The position numbers and the translations under genes were made by a program. A stretch of DNA of 64,000 bases from Chitinophagales bacterium (GTDB lineage: Bacteria; Bacteroidota; Bacteroidia; Chitinophagales; Chitinophagaceae), in assembly GCA_020636495.1 (NCBI GenBank), contig JACJXQ010000008.1:620001-684000 (forward strand), read 5' to 3'. The first letter of the stretch is position 1, and each line of letters opens with the position of its first letter. Positions 8,289-15,867 of the stretch are shown here, in pieces. Under the pieces are notes generated by a model. It ran no database searches. It was not told the DNA's origin and saw only the letters and a list, made by a program, of their open reading frames with translations.

Positions 8289-9348
8289 TCTGAACGCCGG
8301 GCCTGCGGCCCTGCCGCAACTCGTACTACAGCAGGCTGCGGAAGCTGTGCTCAACTACGAGCATACGGGCATGTCGGTACTCAGCATACCGCACCGTGGC
8401 GTTTTTTTTAATGAGATACTGGAAGAGAGCAAAGCACTGGTAAAAGAGCTCTGCGGCCTGGGCGATGACTACGAAGTAATGTGGATGCACGGCGGCGGGC
8501 GACTGCAATTTGCCATGATCCCAATGAACTTCCTCGGCGAGGAGCAAACCGCGGGTTATGTAGACAGTGGCTCATGGGCTGCAGATGCCATAAAGCATGC
8601 TGAGTATTACGGAAAAGTGTCCGTGCTCAGCTCGTCAAAAAAGCACGGTTATCAGCTATTGCCCGACTGGCCTGCAGAAATTCCCGCAGACCTTGCCTAC
8701 CTGCACATCACCACCAACAATACTATTTACGGCACGCAATGGCCCGGGTTGCCCAATGCAGATGTACCACTTATAGCCGATATGAGCAGCGACATCTTCA
8801 GCCGTTTGACAGACTATACCAACTGCGCCATGTTCTACGCCGTAGCACAAAAGAATATCGGCCCTGCGGGCGCTACGCTGGTTGTAATGCGCAAGGATAT
8901 GCTGCAACGCATCGGCCGAAAACTGCCGCCCATGCTCAGCTATGCGCAGCACGCGGCAAAGAACTCGGTGCTCAACACACCACCCGTGTTTGCCATATAT
9001 GTATCGCTGCTCACACTCAGGTGGATAAAGAACAAAGGCATCGCTACCATAGAAGAAGAGAACAAAATAAAAGCCACCCTTTTGTACGACGAAGTAGAGC
9101 GGAATGCTTTATTTAGCACCACCGTACAGCACAGCGACAGGAGCATGATGAACGTATGTTTCCGCGCGGTGAACGAAAAAACGGGCGAACTCTTCAACAG
9201 CTTTTGTACAGAGAACGGAATACTTAACATCAAAGGCCACCGCTCTGTGGGCGGGTTCAGGGCCTCGTTATACAACGCCATCAGCGTAGAAGATGTAAAA
9301 TACGTAGTGGCGGCAATGCAGGAATTTGAATTGAATAATAAACTATAA
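8263..9348 (+). CDS. serC: Phosphoserine aminotransferase
   Basis: A 361-residue PLP enzyme of the class V aminotransferases that makes 3-phosphoserine from 3-phosphohydroxypyruvate, and also acts in pyridoxal phosphate synthesis where that route exists. The PLP lysine is Lys197 in AVAQKNIGPAG. NLNAGPAALP at the start and SVGGFRASLYNAIS near the end are standard SerC signatures. The usual GGA before LQFAMIPMN is GGGR here. It begins inside the DUF502 gene and is followed 8 bases later by a DUF1015 gene, so the three form an operon. No serA is present nearby. Confidence 0.96.
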   Translation: MIYSGKAINLNAGPAALPQLVLQQAAEAVLNYEHTGMSVLSIPHRGVFFNEILEESKALVKELCGLGDDYEVMWMHGGGRLQFAMIPMNFLGEEQTAGYVDSGSWAADAIKHAEYYGKVSVLSSSKKHGYQLLPDWPAEIPADLAYLHITTNNTIYGTQWPGLPNADVPLIADMSSDIFSRLTDYTNCAMFYAVAQKNIGPAGATLVVMRKDMLQRIGRKLPPMLSYAQHAAKNSVLNTPPVFAIYVSLLTLRWIKNKGIATIEEENKIKATLLYDEVERNALFSTTVQHSDRSMMNVCFRAVNEKTGELFNSFCTENGILNIKGHRSVGGFRASLYNAISVEDVKYVVAAMQEFELNNKL

Positions 9349-9356
9349 ATAGATAC

Positions 9357-10592
9357 ATGGCAAAGATTACCCCTTTTAAAGGATTAAGGCCCATACAGGA
9401 ACTGGCACAGGAAGTAGCAACACTACCATACGACGTAGTGAATGTAGAAGAAGCAAGGGCTTACAAAGACGAACCATATCACTTTTACCACGTTACCCGC
9501 TCCGAGATAGACCTGCCTGCGGATATAGACGTGCATAGCCAGCAGGTGTACGACAAGGCGAAAGAGAACCTCAACCACCTGATTGAAGAAGGTATACTGG
9601 TAGAAGACAGGGAGCCTTGCTACTACATTTACCGCCTGGTGATGAACGGCCGCGCGCAAACGGGCCTCATCTGCGGTTCGTCGGTAGAGGATTATAACAA
9701 TGGTATTATCAAAAAGCACGAGTTCACCCGCCCGGTAAAGGAGAACGACCGTATCAACCATATAAAGACCACACGTGCGCAAACGGGTATCGTATTCCTG
9801 GCCTACCGCGAGCAGGCCGATGTGAACAAGATCATCGAAGACTGGAAGGCAGCACACGATGCCGACTACGACTTTATATCAGAAGATGGTATAGGCCACA
9901 CCGTATGGGTGGTGAACGATAAGGACACCGTAGACAGCATTACCAAACTGTTTGACGAGAAGGTGCCTGCCACCTATATAGCCGACGGGCACCACCGTGC
10001 CGCATCGGGCGCTAAAGTGCGCGAGGCACTGGTAGCCGAAGGTACCGCCGACGACAGGAGCAACTATTTTGTTACCTGCATCTTCCCCGATACGCAACTG
10101 CTTATTATTGATTACAACCGCGTGGTGACCGACCTGCACGGCATGAGCAACGATGAGTTCCTCTCCGCGCTGAAGAACGACTTTGAACTGTCTGAGCCCA
10201 TGGGCAAAGAGCAGTATAAGCCGCAGGCACTGCACGAGTTTGGCCTGTACCTGGGCGGCAACTGGTATAAGCTCACCGCCAAAGAGGGCACCTATACCAC
10301 CGACCCCATAGGCATACTGGACGTGACCATACTGCAGAACAACGTACTCACAAAACTGCTGGACATAAAAGACCCACGCACCGACTACCGTGTAGATTTT
10401 GTAGGCGGCATACGCGGACTGGGCGAGCTGGAAAAACGTGTAGACAGCGGCGACATGGCGGCGGCCTTTGCCTGCTACCCCGTAAGCATACAGCAGCTTT
10501 TTGACATTGCCGACAGCGGCAACGTAATGCCACCCAAAAGCACCTGGTTTGAGCCCAAAACCCGCGACGGCTTAGTGGTGTATATGATATAA
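9357..10592 (+). CDS. DUF1015 family protein, possible ParB/SerK-like nucleotide enzyme
   Basis: A 411-residue cytoplasmic protein matching the DUF1015 family over its whole length: MAKITPFKGLRPIQELA at the start, FTRPVKENDRINHIKTTRAQ near residue 125-140, and IADGHHRAASG at residues 208-218. The Asp-Gly-His-His-Arg box resembles the nucleotide-binding motif of the ParB/sulfiredoxin/SerK fold. DUF1015 genes often sit beside serC/serA in Bacteroidota, which suggests a role in serine or phosphoserine metabolism; this is inference. It is the last gene of the DUF502-serC-DUF1015 unit and is followed by a strong terminator. Confidence 0.87.
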   Translation: MAKITPFKGLRPIQELAQEVATLPYDVVNVEEARAYKDEPYHFYHVTRSEIDLPADIDVHSQQVYDKAKENLNHLIEEGILVEDREPCYYIYRLVMNGRAQTGLICGSSVEDYNNGIIKKHEFTRPVKENDRINHIKTTRAQTGIVFLAYREQADVNKIIEDWKAAHDADYDFISEDGIGHTVWVVNDKDTVDSITKLFDEKVPATYIADGHHRAASGAKVREALVAEGTADDRSNYFVTCIFPDTQLLIIDYNRVVTDLHGMSNDEFLSALKNDFELSEPMGKEQYKPQALHEFGLYLGGNWYKLTAKEGTYTTDPIGILDVTILQNNVLTKLLDIKDPRTDYRVDFVGGIRGLGELEKRVDSGDMAAAFACYPVSIQQLFDIADSGNVMPPKSTWFEPKTRDGLVVYMI

Positions 10593-10627
10593 ATGAACCC
10601 CCAACCCCTTAAGGGGCTAACATACTG

Positions 10628-10654
10628 AGAGGCGCGCAAGCGCCTCTTTTTTTT
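10628..10654 (+). terminator. Terminator of the serC operon
   Basis: 8-bp GC-rich stem (10628-10635 with 10640-10647), GCAA loop, then a run of seven T. Confidence 0.85.
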
Positions 10655-10699
10655 GCGTAAAAGGTTACGTGGGTGCTGTGTAATAAAATAGACCGTATG

Positions 10700-11107
10700 C
10701 TACATCATGTCTTTGATCTTTTCCAGTGTAGAGTTAAGTTGTTTTTCTACTTCACATTCCCAAACCACAATCACTTTCCAACCCATTTTTTGTATTTCTG
10801 CTACATGCCGGGCATCTCTATTAATATTTTTTTCCAGCTTTTCTTTCCAGAATTTCGAATTAGTATCAGGTATCCTGCCTTCGCGGCAATCTTTGTGATG
10901 GTGCCAGAAACAACCATGTACGAATATGGCAATCTTTTTTTTGGGAAAAACAATGTCAGGTTTACCGGGTAATTGCTTGTAATGTATCCTGTATCTGTAT
11001 CCTGATTGGAATAAAGCTTTACGAAGTAACATTTCAGGTTTTGTGTCTTTCGACCTGATCTTTGACATTACTTCCTTACGCTTATTTTCAGGCCATATGT
11101 CAGTCAT
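10700..11107 (-). CDS. vsr: Very short patch repair endonuclease
   Basis: A 135-residue protein with every hallmark of Vsr: catalytic Asp51 in KPDIVF, His64, and a zinc site formed by Cys66, His71 and Cys74 in HGCFWHHHKDC, plus Cys in VVWEC near the end. Vsr nicks next to the T of T:G mismatches created by deamination of 5-methylcytosine, and so protects against mutation by a neighbouring C5 methyltransferase. It is divergent from that methyltransferase gene. The DNA here is visibly more AT-rich than the serC side, as expected of an acquired restriction island. Confidence 0.95.
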   Translation of the reverse strand: MTDIWPENKRKEVMSKIRSKDTKPEMLLRKALFQSGYRYRIHYKQLPGKPDIVFPKKKIAIFVHGCFWHHHKDCREGRIPDTNSKFWKEKLEKNINRDARHVAEIQKMGWKVIVVWECEVEKQLNSTLEKIKDMM

Positions 11108-11236
11108 AATTATTCTTTGAAGTGTATTTGCCTAATTTACAATATTATTCACTACTCTGAATCTTCATTTGTTGTCCAGTTAGACGTGGATAAGTAATAA
11201 TTGATTTTCAGAAATATTTGAAATAATTTGCCTCCA

Positions 11237-12409
11237 ATGATAGACCGTAAAATTGGCATATTTTCATTCTTTTCCGGTGCAGGTTTTTTGGATTTAGGAT
11301 TTGAGCAGAATGGATTTCACACACTATTTGTAAATGAGTTCCATCAACCATTTGCAGATATATATTCAGGTTCAAGAAATAAAATGAATATTTCAGGACC
11401 TGAATATGGGATTAATGTAAAAAGTATTGAAAATTATCTGGCATCAACAGATTTGAATACATTGAAGTCTAATCTCGCCGATGCAAGGAAACAACATGAT
11501 CTCATTGGCTTTATTGGAGGACCTCCATGTCCTGATTTTTCTGTAGCTGGGAAAAATAAAGGAAGAAGTGGTGAGAATGGCAAATTATCTGGCTCGTATG
11601 TAGAGTTAATCAATAAACTCAATCCTGATTTTTTCTTATTTGAAAATGTAAAGGGGCTGTATAGAACAAAGAAACACCGAGCTTTTTTTGATGAATTAAA
11701 AAACAAGCTCATTTCCAATAATTACTATTTAACTGAAAGACTAGTCAATTCAATTGAATATGGAGTTGCTCAAAATCGTGACAGGATAATTCTGATAGGA
11801 TTTAAACGTAATCTTTTAAGTGATTTAGGATTTGTATTGAATGGTTCACCAATAATCCAAAATTTTGATTGGTTTAAGCATACGTCGTATAATAAGGATG
11901 ATGTTTTTAAATATAATTGGCCCGGTTTAGATCCTTTCCGTCCTGATTCAATAACTAATATGCCTGAGGGTATTCCTGAAGAGTTAACTGTTCAACATTG
12001 GTTTATTCAAAATGATGTTTCGAACCATAATAATTCAGAACATTACTTTAAGCCTAGGGCCGGATTAAAACGATTTGTTGAAATTCAGGAAGGAGATGAC
12101 CTTAAAAAGTCATATAAAAGACTTCACAGATGGCGATATTCACCAACAGCTGCATATGGGAATAATGAAGTCCATCTGCATCCATATAAAGCAAGACGTA
12201 TTACAGTAGCAGAAGCATTAGCAGTTCAAAGCTTGCCTAGTGATTTTATTATTCCGGAAGACATCTCGTTAACAAATATGTTTAAGTCAATAGGTAATGG
12301 TGTTCCATATCTATTAAGTTCTGGCCTCGCAAAAACAATATTGGATTTTCTATTCGATAACCCTATAAAAGACGTAAAAGAAAGCCATGCAAAAATTAAC
12401 AGCATATAA
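11237..12409 (+). CDS. DNA (cytosine-5) methyltransferase
   Basis: I use the ATG at 11237 (390 residues); a TTG three codons earlier is less likely. Ordered C5-MTase motifs are visible: motif I FSFFSGAGFLDLGFE (9-23), motif IV GGPPCPDFS with catalytic Cys98, motif VI ENV (136-138), motif VIII QNRDRI, and C-terminal motifs IX/X with RRITVAEALAVQSLP and SIGNGVP. The variable target-recognition region is about residues 200-300; the recognised site cannot be read from sequence. It overlaps the endonuclease gene by 23 bases and is divergent from vsr, forming a type II system. Confidence 0.95.
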   Translation: MIDRKIGIFSFFSGAGFLDLGFEQNGFHTLFVNEFHQPFADIYSGSRNKMNISGPEYGINVKSIENYLASTDLNTLKSNLADARKQHDLIGFIGGPPCPDFSVAGKNKGRSGENGKLSGSYVELINKLNPDFFLFENVKGLYRTKKHRAFFDELKNKLISNNYYLTERLVNSIEYGVAQNRDRIILIGFKRNLLSDLGFVLNGSPIIQNFDWFKHTSYNKDDVFKYNWPGLDPFRPDSITNMPEGIPEELTVQHWFIQNDVSNHNNSEHYFKPRAGLKRFVEIQEGDDLKKSYKRLHRWRYSPTAAYGNNEVHLHPYKARRITVAEALAVQSLPSDFIIPEDISLTNMFKSIGNGVPYLLSSGLAKTILDFLFDNPIKDVKESHAKINSI

Positions 12410-13466
12410 CATTGTTACTTTTATTAAACATTTAGATAAGAATAACCTATATCATTACGTAAGTAATAGAAACAAGGGCCAAATAAAAATATTGTCCATA
12501 GATGGTCCTGAAGGCCCAATTAGAGTCAAGCGGTGGAATGCTGAAAAAGGAGAAAGCGAAGGTACTGCGGAAGAGGTCTCTATTTCTACAGAAATGATTT
12601 GGAGAATTGCAAATGCATTTAGTCCTTTAAGACCAATAAATTTTGACCGTGTATTAGGGGCTAGTTATAATACAAGATCTGTACTCGAAGCTTTAATTGT
12701 ACACACACCACAATTTTACTATTGTTATCCAGGGCGTGTTGAAAACATAGCAGGTAAAACAAAAATAAAACATGGTCACAAACATGTTTTATGGAATCCT
12801 GACAATGTACATAAAAATGGGATTGCTACACCAATTGATACCGATATTGTAATCTCAGAAATTGTTCAACAAGATGCGATTTATGACTCGTTAGATATTC
12901 CAATTGAATTACTGAAAGGTGAAATAGATATTGACATAAAAAGAAGACATTCACAAATTCAGATCGCACTGTATTTTATTGGTAAACAGTTGGGTTACAG
13001 TACATGGATAGCCAGAAATGATAGGAGCATAGAGTATAAAGACAAAAAAATAAGTGAGTATGAAGGTGTTATTGCTTCTTTGAATGAGGGAACTGTAATA
13101 CGGTCTATGTCAGAAGCTGTAAAAGCCGCTGCATTGATAGATTGCATTTGGTTCAAAAATGGTAAGTTAATGCCTGCGGTTATGGAAATAGAACATTCTA
13201 CAGGCGTTACATCTGGGTTGTCTAGAATGCAGGAGTTTTATGATATGGTACCTTCGATTAAAACTCGCTACGTGATTGTTGCTCCGGACGAAGAGCGGGA
13301 AAAAGTAATTAAAGAAATAAACAAAGAGCAATTTAAACCCTTAAATGCCCAGTATTTTCCATACTCCTCAGTGGAAGAATTATATAATCTTTGTCAACGA
13401 AGGAAGCTAAAAGGAGTTACAGAGGATTTTTTAGATTGTTACATGGAAAGTGTAATGATGACTTAA
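12387..13466 (+). CDS. Putative type II restriction endonuclease
   Basis: A 359-residue protein that starts inside the methyltransferase gene (23-base overlap), so it is its translationally coupled partner. I recognise no named restriction family. Residues 185-215 (RRHSQIQIALYFIGKQLGYS) and 250-290, with Asp252, MEIEH (266-270), STGVTSGLSRM and a following VIVAP strand, look like a PD-(D/E)xK-type core with an E-x-E metal pair. The function is inferred mainly from position between a C5 methyltransferase with vsr and unrelated genes. AT-rich codon use matches the rest of the island. Confidence 0.75.
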   Translation: MQKLTAYNIVTFIKHLDKNNLYHYVSNRNKGQIKILSIDGPEGPIRVKRWNAEKGESEGTAEEVSISTEMIWRIANAFSPLRPINFDRVLGASYNTRSVLEALIVHTPQFYYCYPGRVENIAGKTKIKHGHKHVLWNPDNVHKNGIATPIDTDIVISEIVQQDAIYDSLDIPIELLKGEIDIDIKRRHSQIQIALYFIGKQLGYSTWIARNDRSIEYKDKKISEYEGVIASLNEGTVIRSMSEAVKAAALIDCIWFKNGKLMPAVMEIEHSTGVTSGLSRMQEFYDMVPSIKTRYVIVAPDEEREKVIKEINKEQFKPLNAQYFPYSSVEELYNLCQRRKLKGVTEDFLDCYMESVMMT

Positions 13467-13559
13467 CGTCAAAAAATATACCCCCTCCCCCCTCCATCTC
13501 ATCCGGCGGTCTGAAGAGGTTCAGCAGGTCGCAGAGTGTATACACCCCAAAACCAAAAG

Positions 13560-13579
13560 ATCCCGGCAAATACCGGGAT
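13560..13579 (-). terminator. Probable terminator of the thioredoxin-like gene
   Basis: Perfect 7-bp stem (ATCCCGG arms) with a six-base loop. On the minus strand it is followed by CTTTTGGTTTT, a moderate T-tract. Confidence 0.5.
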
Positions 13580-13633
13580 GCTATATATGAAACAAACAGC
13601 GCAGGGAGAGTCTGCCCGCCCCTGCGATGGTTA

Positions 13634-14200
13634 TTATTGTTGTTTAAAATATTCGCCCAGCAAAGCATTAAAATCGTTGCGGGTGCTATACCCGTGAAAC
13701 AGGATGTTACTGTGCGTATCGAAGAACAGGTAATAAGGAGTGCCTATCACCTCGTTCCTGCAAGGGCCGCAAATGGCATTCCTGAACAGGAGGCCCTTTT
13801 TTCGCTCATCGTCCCGGTATTCGCGGTAGTGTTCAGGGTCTATAAAATACACTCTGCCGGTATACCCGTTGGCCTCCGGCACCTTAGCCAGGGTGCGTAG
13901 CTCGTGGCTGCCTGCACTGCTGCACAATATATATTCTATCCTGTCGGCATACTGTTCATTAAACTTCTTTATATTCTCAAACATCAGTGGTGTGCCCGGG
14001 CAATAGTTGGTAAATATCACCACCATTTTCACCTTCCCGTTGTCCTTCATCAGGTCGCGGAATAATACCGTACTGTCTACCAGTTGTATATTATGCTCCC
14101 CGATAAAGGCCCTTTCCTTTTCATTCAGCCCCTGTGCGTTGGTGGCCAGGCACAACAACACGGCTACAGCCGCCAGCAGGTATGTATGGTACTTGTTCAT
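13634..14200 (-). CDS. Exported thioredoxin-fold protein
   Basis: A 188-residue protein with a signal peptide (MNKYHTYLLAAVAVLLCLA). The mature part has thioredoxin-like order: strand KMVVIFTNYCPGTP with a single cysteine where CxxC would be, a helix, ILCSSAGSHE, and later a displaced CGPC in NAICGPCRNEVIGTPYYLFF including the cis-Pro (GTP). Whether it is a reductase or a redox-dead relative is unclear. It lies downstream of the leader-controlled secreted gene at 14294-14743, 93 bases after that gene's stop, with a terminator hairpin between them. Confidence 0.75.
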   Translation of the reverse strand: MNKYHTYLLAAVAVLLCLATNAQGLNEKERAFIGEHNIQLVDSTVLFRDLMKDNGKVKMVVIFTNYCPGTPLMFENIKKFNEQYADRIEYILCSSAGSHELRTLAKVPEANGYTGRVYFIDPEHYREYRDDERKKGLLFRNAICGPCRNEVIGTPYYLFFDTHSNILFHGYSTRNDFNALLGEYFKQQ

Positions 14201-14244
14201 CTCACGATAGTTTTTTTAATAACAGTTCGTTTAAAAAATAATAA

Positions 14245-14281
14245 CAGCACTTTGCGCAACACATGGAGGCGCAAAGTGCTG
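14245..14281 (-). terminator. Terminator of the 14294-14743 gene
   Basis: Perfect 13-bp stem (14245-14257 with 14269-14281). On the minus strand it is followed by TTATTATTTTTT. It would separate, or partially uncouple, the thioredoxin-like gene from the secreted gene upstream. Confidence 0.85.
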
Positions 14282-14293
14282 TTGGTGTATTGA

Positions 14294-14743
14294 TTATATG
14301 GCGATAACAACTACGTTATTCTGGATAACGTAAGGGTAGTTGCCGGCCGGTATGATAGCAGGACAGTTGGCACCCAGTGCGGCCTGCTCCTGCGGTGTCA
14401 GGTGATAGTCGGCAGACAGCTCAAAGAAAGTGCCGGTAAACATCTGGCTCCAGGTAGGATCGGTAATGGCAGATATAGGCATAACCACGGTCAGCGCACC
14501 GTTGTTGTTGAAAACACCACCTTCGCCGGCTGGCATCGGGGCAACATCAGCAAACATAGCCAGGGAGAAATCTATTTTGAAAGTGAATTTACAGGTCTTT
14601 TTAGGACCGATGCAGGCATATTGTGATTGGTCTTCGTTCCACTCACGGATACCCCTTTCAAAACTAACTTCGATACCTATGGCCTGTGCCTGGTAGGTAA
14701 ATGCTGAGAAACAGATCATTAAGAATAAGAATGCTTTTTTCAT
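14294..14743 (-). CDS. Small secreted protein behind conserved leader copy A
   Basis: A 149-residue protein with a signal peptide (MKKAFLFLMICFSAFTYQAQ, cut near AQA) and no lipobox. The mature part has three cysteines, CIGPKKTCKF and LGANCPAI, a Gly/Asn-rich turn and a final hydrophobic strand YVIQNNVVVIAI. I do not recognise the family. Its promoter-leader region is a copy of the element that heads the cassettes at 45-50 kb, so it belongs to the same regulatory family although the protein sequence is unrelated to those lipoproteins. A strong terminator follows the gene. Confidence 0.78.
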   Translation of the reverse strand: MKKAFLFLMICFSAFTYQAQAIGIEVSFERGIREWNEDQSQYACIGPKKTCKFTFKIDFSLAMFADVAPMPAGEGGVFNNNGALTVVMPISAITDPTWSQMFTGTFFELSADYHLTPQEQAALGANCPAIIPAGNYPYVIQNNVVVIAI

Positions 14744-14765
14744 TTTGATAAAATTTAGATTTTTT

Positions 14766-14873
14766 TGTTCCTACTCTGTTTTACGCTTTTCGGATTCCGC
14801 GTACAAGACATCTTTTGGTGAACCGGTTCGTCAGATACATTGCACCACAAATATCCGAACGACATATACTTGT
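14766..14873 (-). promoter_or_regulatory. Conserved promoter-leader element, copy A
   Basis: Contains the shared blocks: -7-like GATATTTG (complement of 14848-14855), the palindrome GAACCGGTTC (14820-14829), the TACGC/GCGTA stem-loop region and the CCTACTCTG block just before the gene. It differs from copies B-E in that the GGTACC box is not 18 bases upstream of GATATTTG but about 58 bases away (14914-14919). Confidence 0.7.
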
Positions 14874-15001
14874 TTCTGTAATAAATAGATCCTCTTTATA
14901 CTTACATTTTGAGGGTACCCGTTTTTCATGCCTCTTTACTATATATAAGGGACATACATATACTAACACCCGCATACAGCAAAAAGTCATAGAAATACAT
15001 A

Positions 15002-15033
15002 TTTGATAATATTGACTAAATATTGTATATTTG
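15002..15033 (+). promoter_or_regulatory. Consensus Bacteroidota promoter of the tandem-repeat locus
   Basis: TTTG (15002-15005), a 20-base spacer, and TATATTTG (15026-15033) match the TTTG-N19/20-TAnnTTTG consensus exactly. Transcription would start near 15040 and run through the broken small gene and the 52-bp array to the terminator at 15683-15725. Confidence 0.75.
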
Positions 15034-15059
15034 CTATTAATGAAATTGCAATAAAAGCC

Positions 15060-15236
15060 ATGAAAAAACCGATCAGGGAAGAAGTAGCTCCCCTCCTGTT
15101 CTCAGGGAGGCATATCGGGCGGTCCGCCTATGGTGGATGTAGCCCGATCGGGGTGGTTGACTCGCGAGAACATCCATTTTTCACAACAAAACACAACAAC
15201 CGAAATGAACGAGTTAAATACCATCAATTCACTTAA
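15060..15236 (+). pseudogene. Broken small gene related to the one at 63125
   Basis: From ATG 15060 the frame gives 58 residues (MKKPIREEVAPLLFSGRHIG start) and then stops. It resembles the gene at 63125-63433: both begin MKK behind a TATATTTG promoter, share SGRH near residue 15-18, and reach the same DNA block (catcaatt, then acttaacaactgagcttgc). In this copy an extra base just before that block (TTCACTT instead of TTACTT) shifts the frame, so the LTTELANSL peptide is lost. It could also be a genuine short peptide or a non-coding RNA 5' end. Confidence 0.45.
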
Positions 15237-15596
15237 CAACTGAGCTTGCGAACTCGTTAACACAAAGAAAAAATCATCGATAGGTTAACAACTGAGCTTG
15301 CGAACTCGTTAACACAAAGAAAAAATCATCGATAGGTTAACAACTGAGCTTGCGAACTCGTTAACACAAAGAAAAAATCATCGATAGGTTAACAACTGAG
15401 CTTGCGAACTCGTTAACACAAAGAAAAAATCATCGATAGGTTAACAACTGAGCTTGCGAACTCGTTAACACAAAGAAAAAATCATCGATAGGTTAACAAC
15501 TGAGCTTGCGAACTCGTTAACACAAAGAAAAAATCATCGATAGGTTAACAACTGAGCTTGCGAACTCGTTAACACAAAGAAAAAATCATCGATAGG
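15233..15596 (+). repeat. Seven perfect 52-bp tandem repeats
   Basis: A 52-base unit begins TTAACAACTGAGCTTGCG and ends ATCATCGATAGG, and is repeated seven times with no mismatch and no spacer (starts at 15233, 15285, 15337, 15389, 15441, 15493 and 15545). A partial eighth unit (TTAACAAtacTTAACAA) follows. The unit is not a multiple of three and has stops in the frames checked, so the array is not coding. Each unit carries GTTAAC-type inverted repeats flanking GAG...CTC. The first 30 bases match the gene at 63125. Complete identity points to recent expansion. Confidence 0.97.
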
Positions 15597-15682
15597 TTAA
15601 CAATACTTAACAAAAAATGGAAAACAATTAAGATCCTCGAGCCCGGCAGCGCAGTAGTAATGTAGTACCATCAGGGCACCCT

Positions 15683-15725
15683 CCGAAACCATTGAAGCTT
15701 ATGGTTTCGGCCTCTTTTTCTTTGG
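15683..15725 (+). terminator. Terminator after the tandem array
   Basis: Perfect 10-bp stem (15683-15692 with 15701-15710), 8-base loop, then CCTCTTTTTCTTT. It closes the transcription unit that starts at the promoter at 15002-15033. Confidence 0.8.
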
Positions 15726-15867
15726 TTCGTTTCTTTTGGAGGGGCAAAAGAAATGAACGGAAAGCTGACCGGAGTTACCTGACCCTCATGTTGAGAGATA
15801 CAGTGTCGGGGCATGGCATAACGGGAAGAGTAGAAAACACAATTATAAATCCCCTTATCTTTACCCC

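Noticed and set aside
15233..15596. CRISPR array at the 52-bp repeats
   Set aside because: The units are joined directly with no variable spacers, the whole 52 bases are identical, and no cas genes are in the window.
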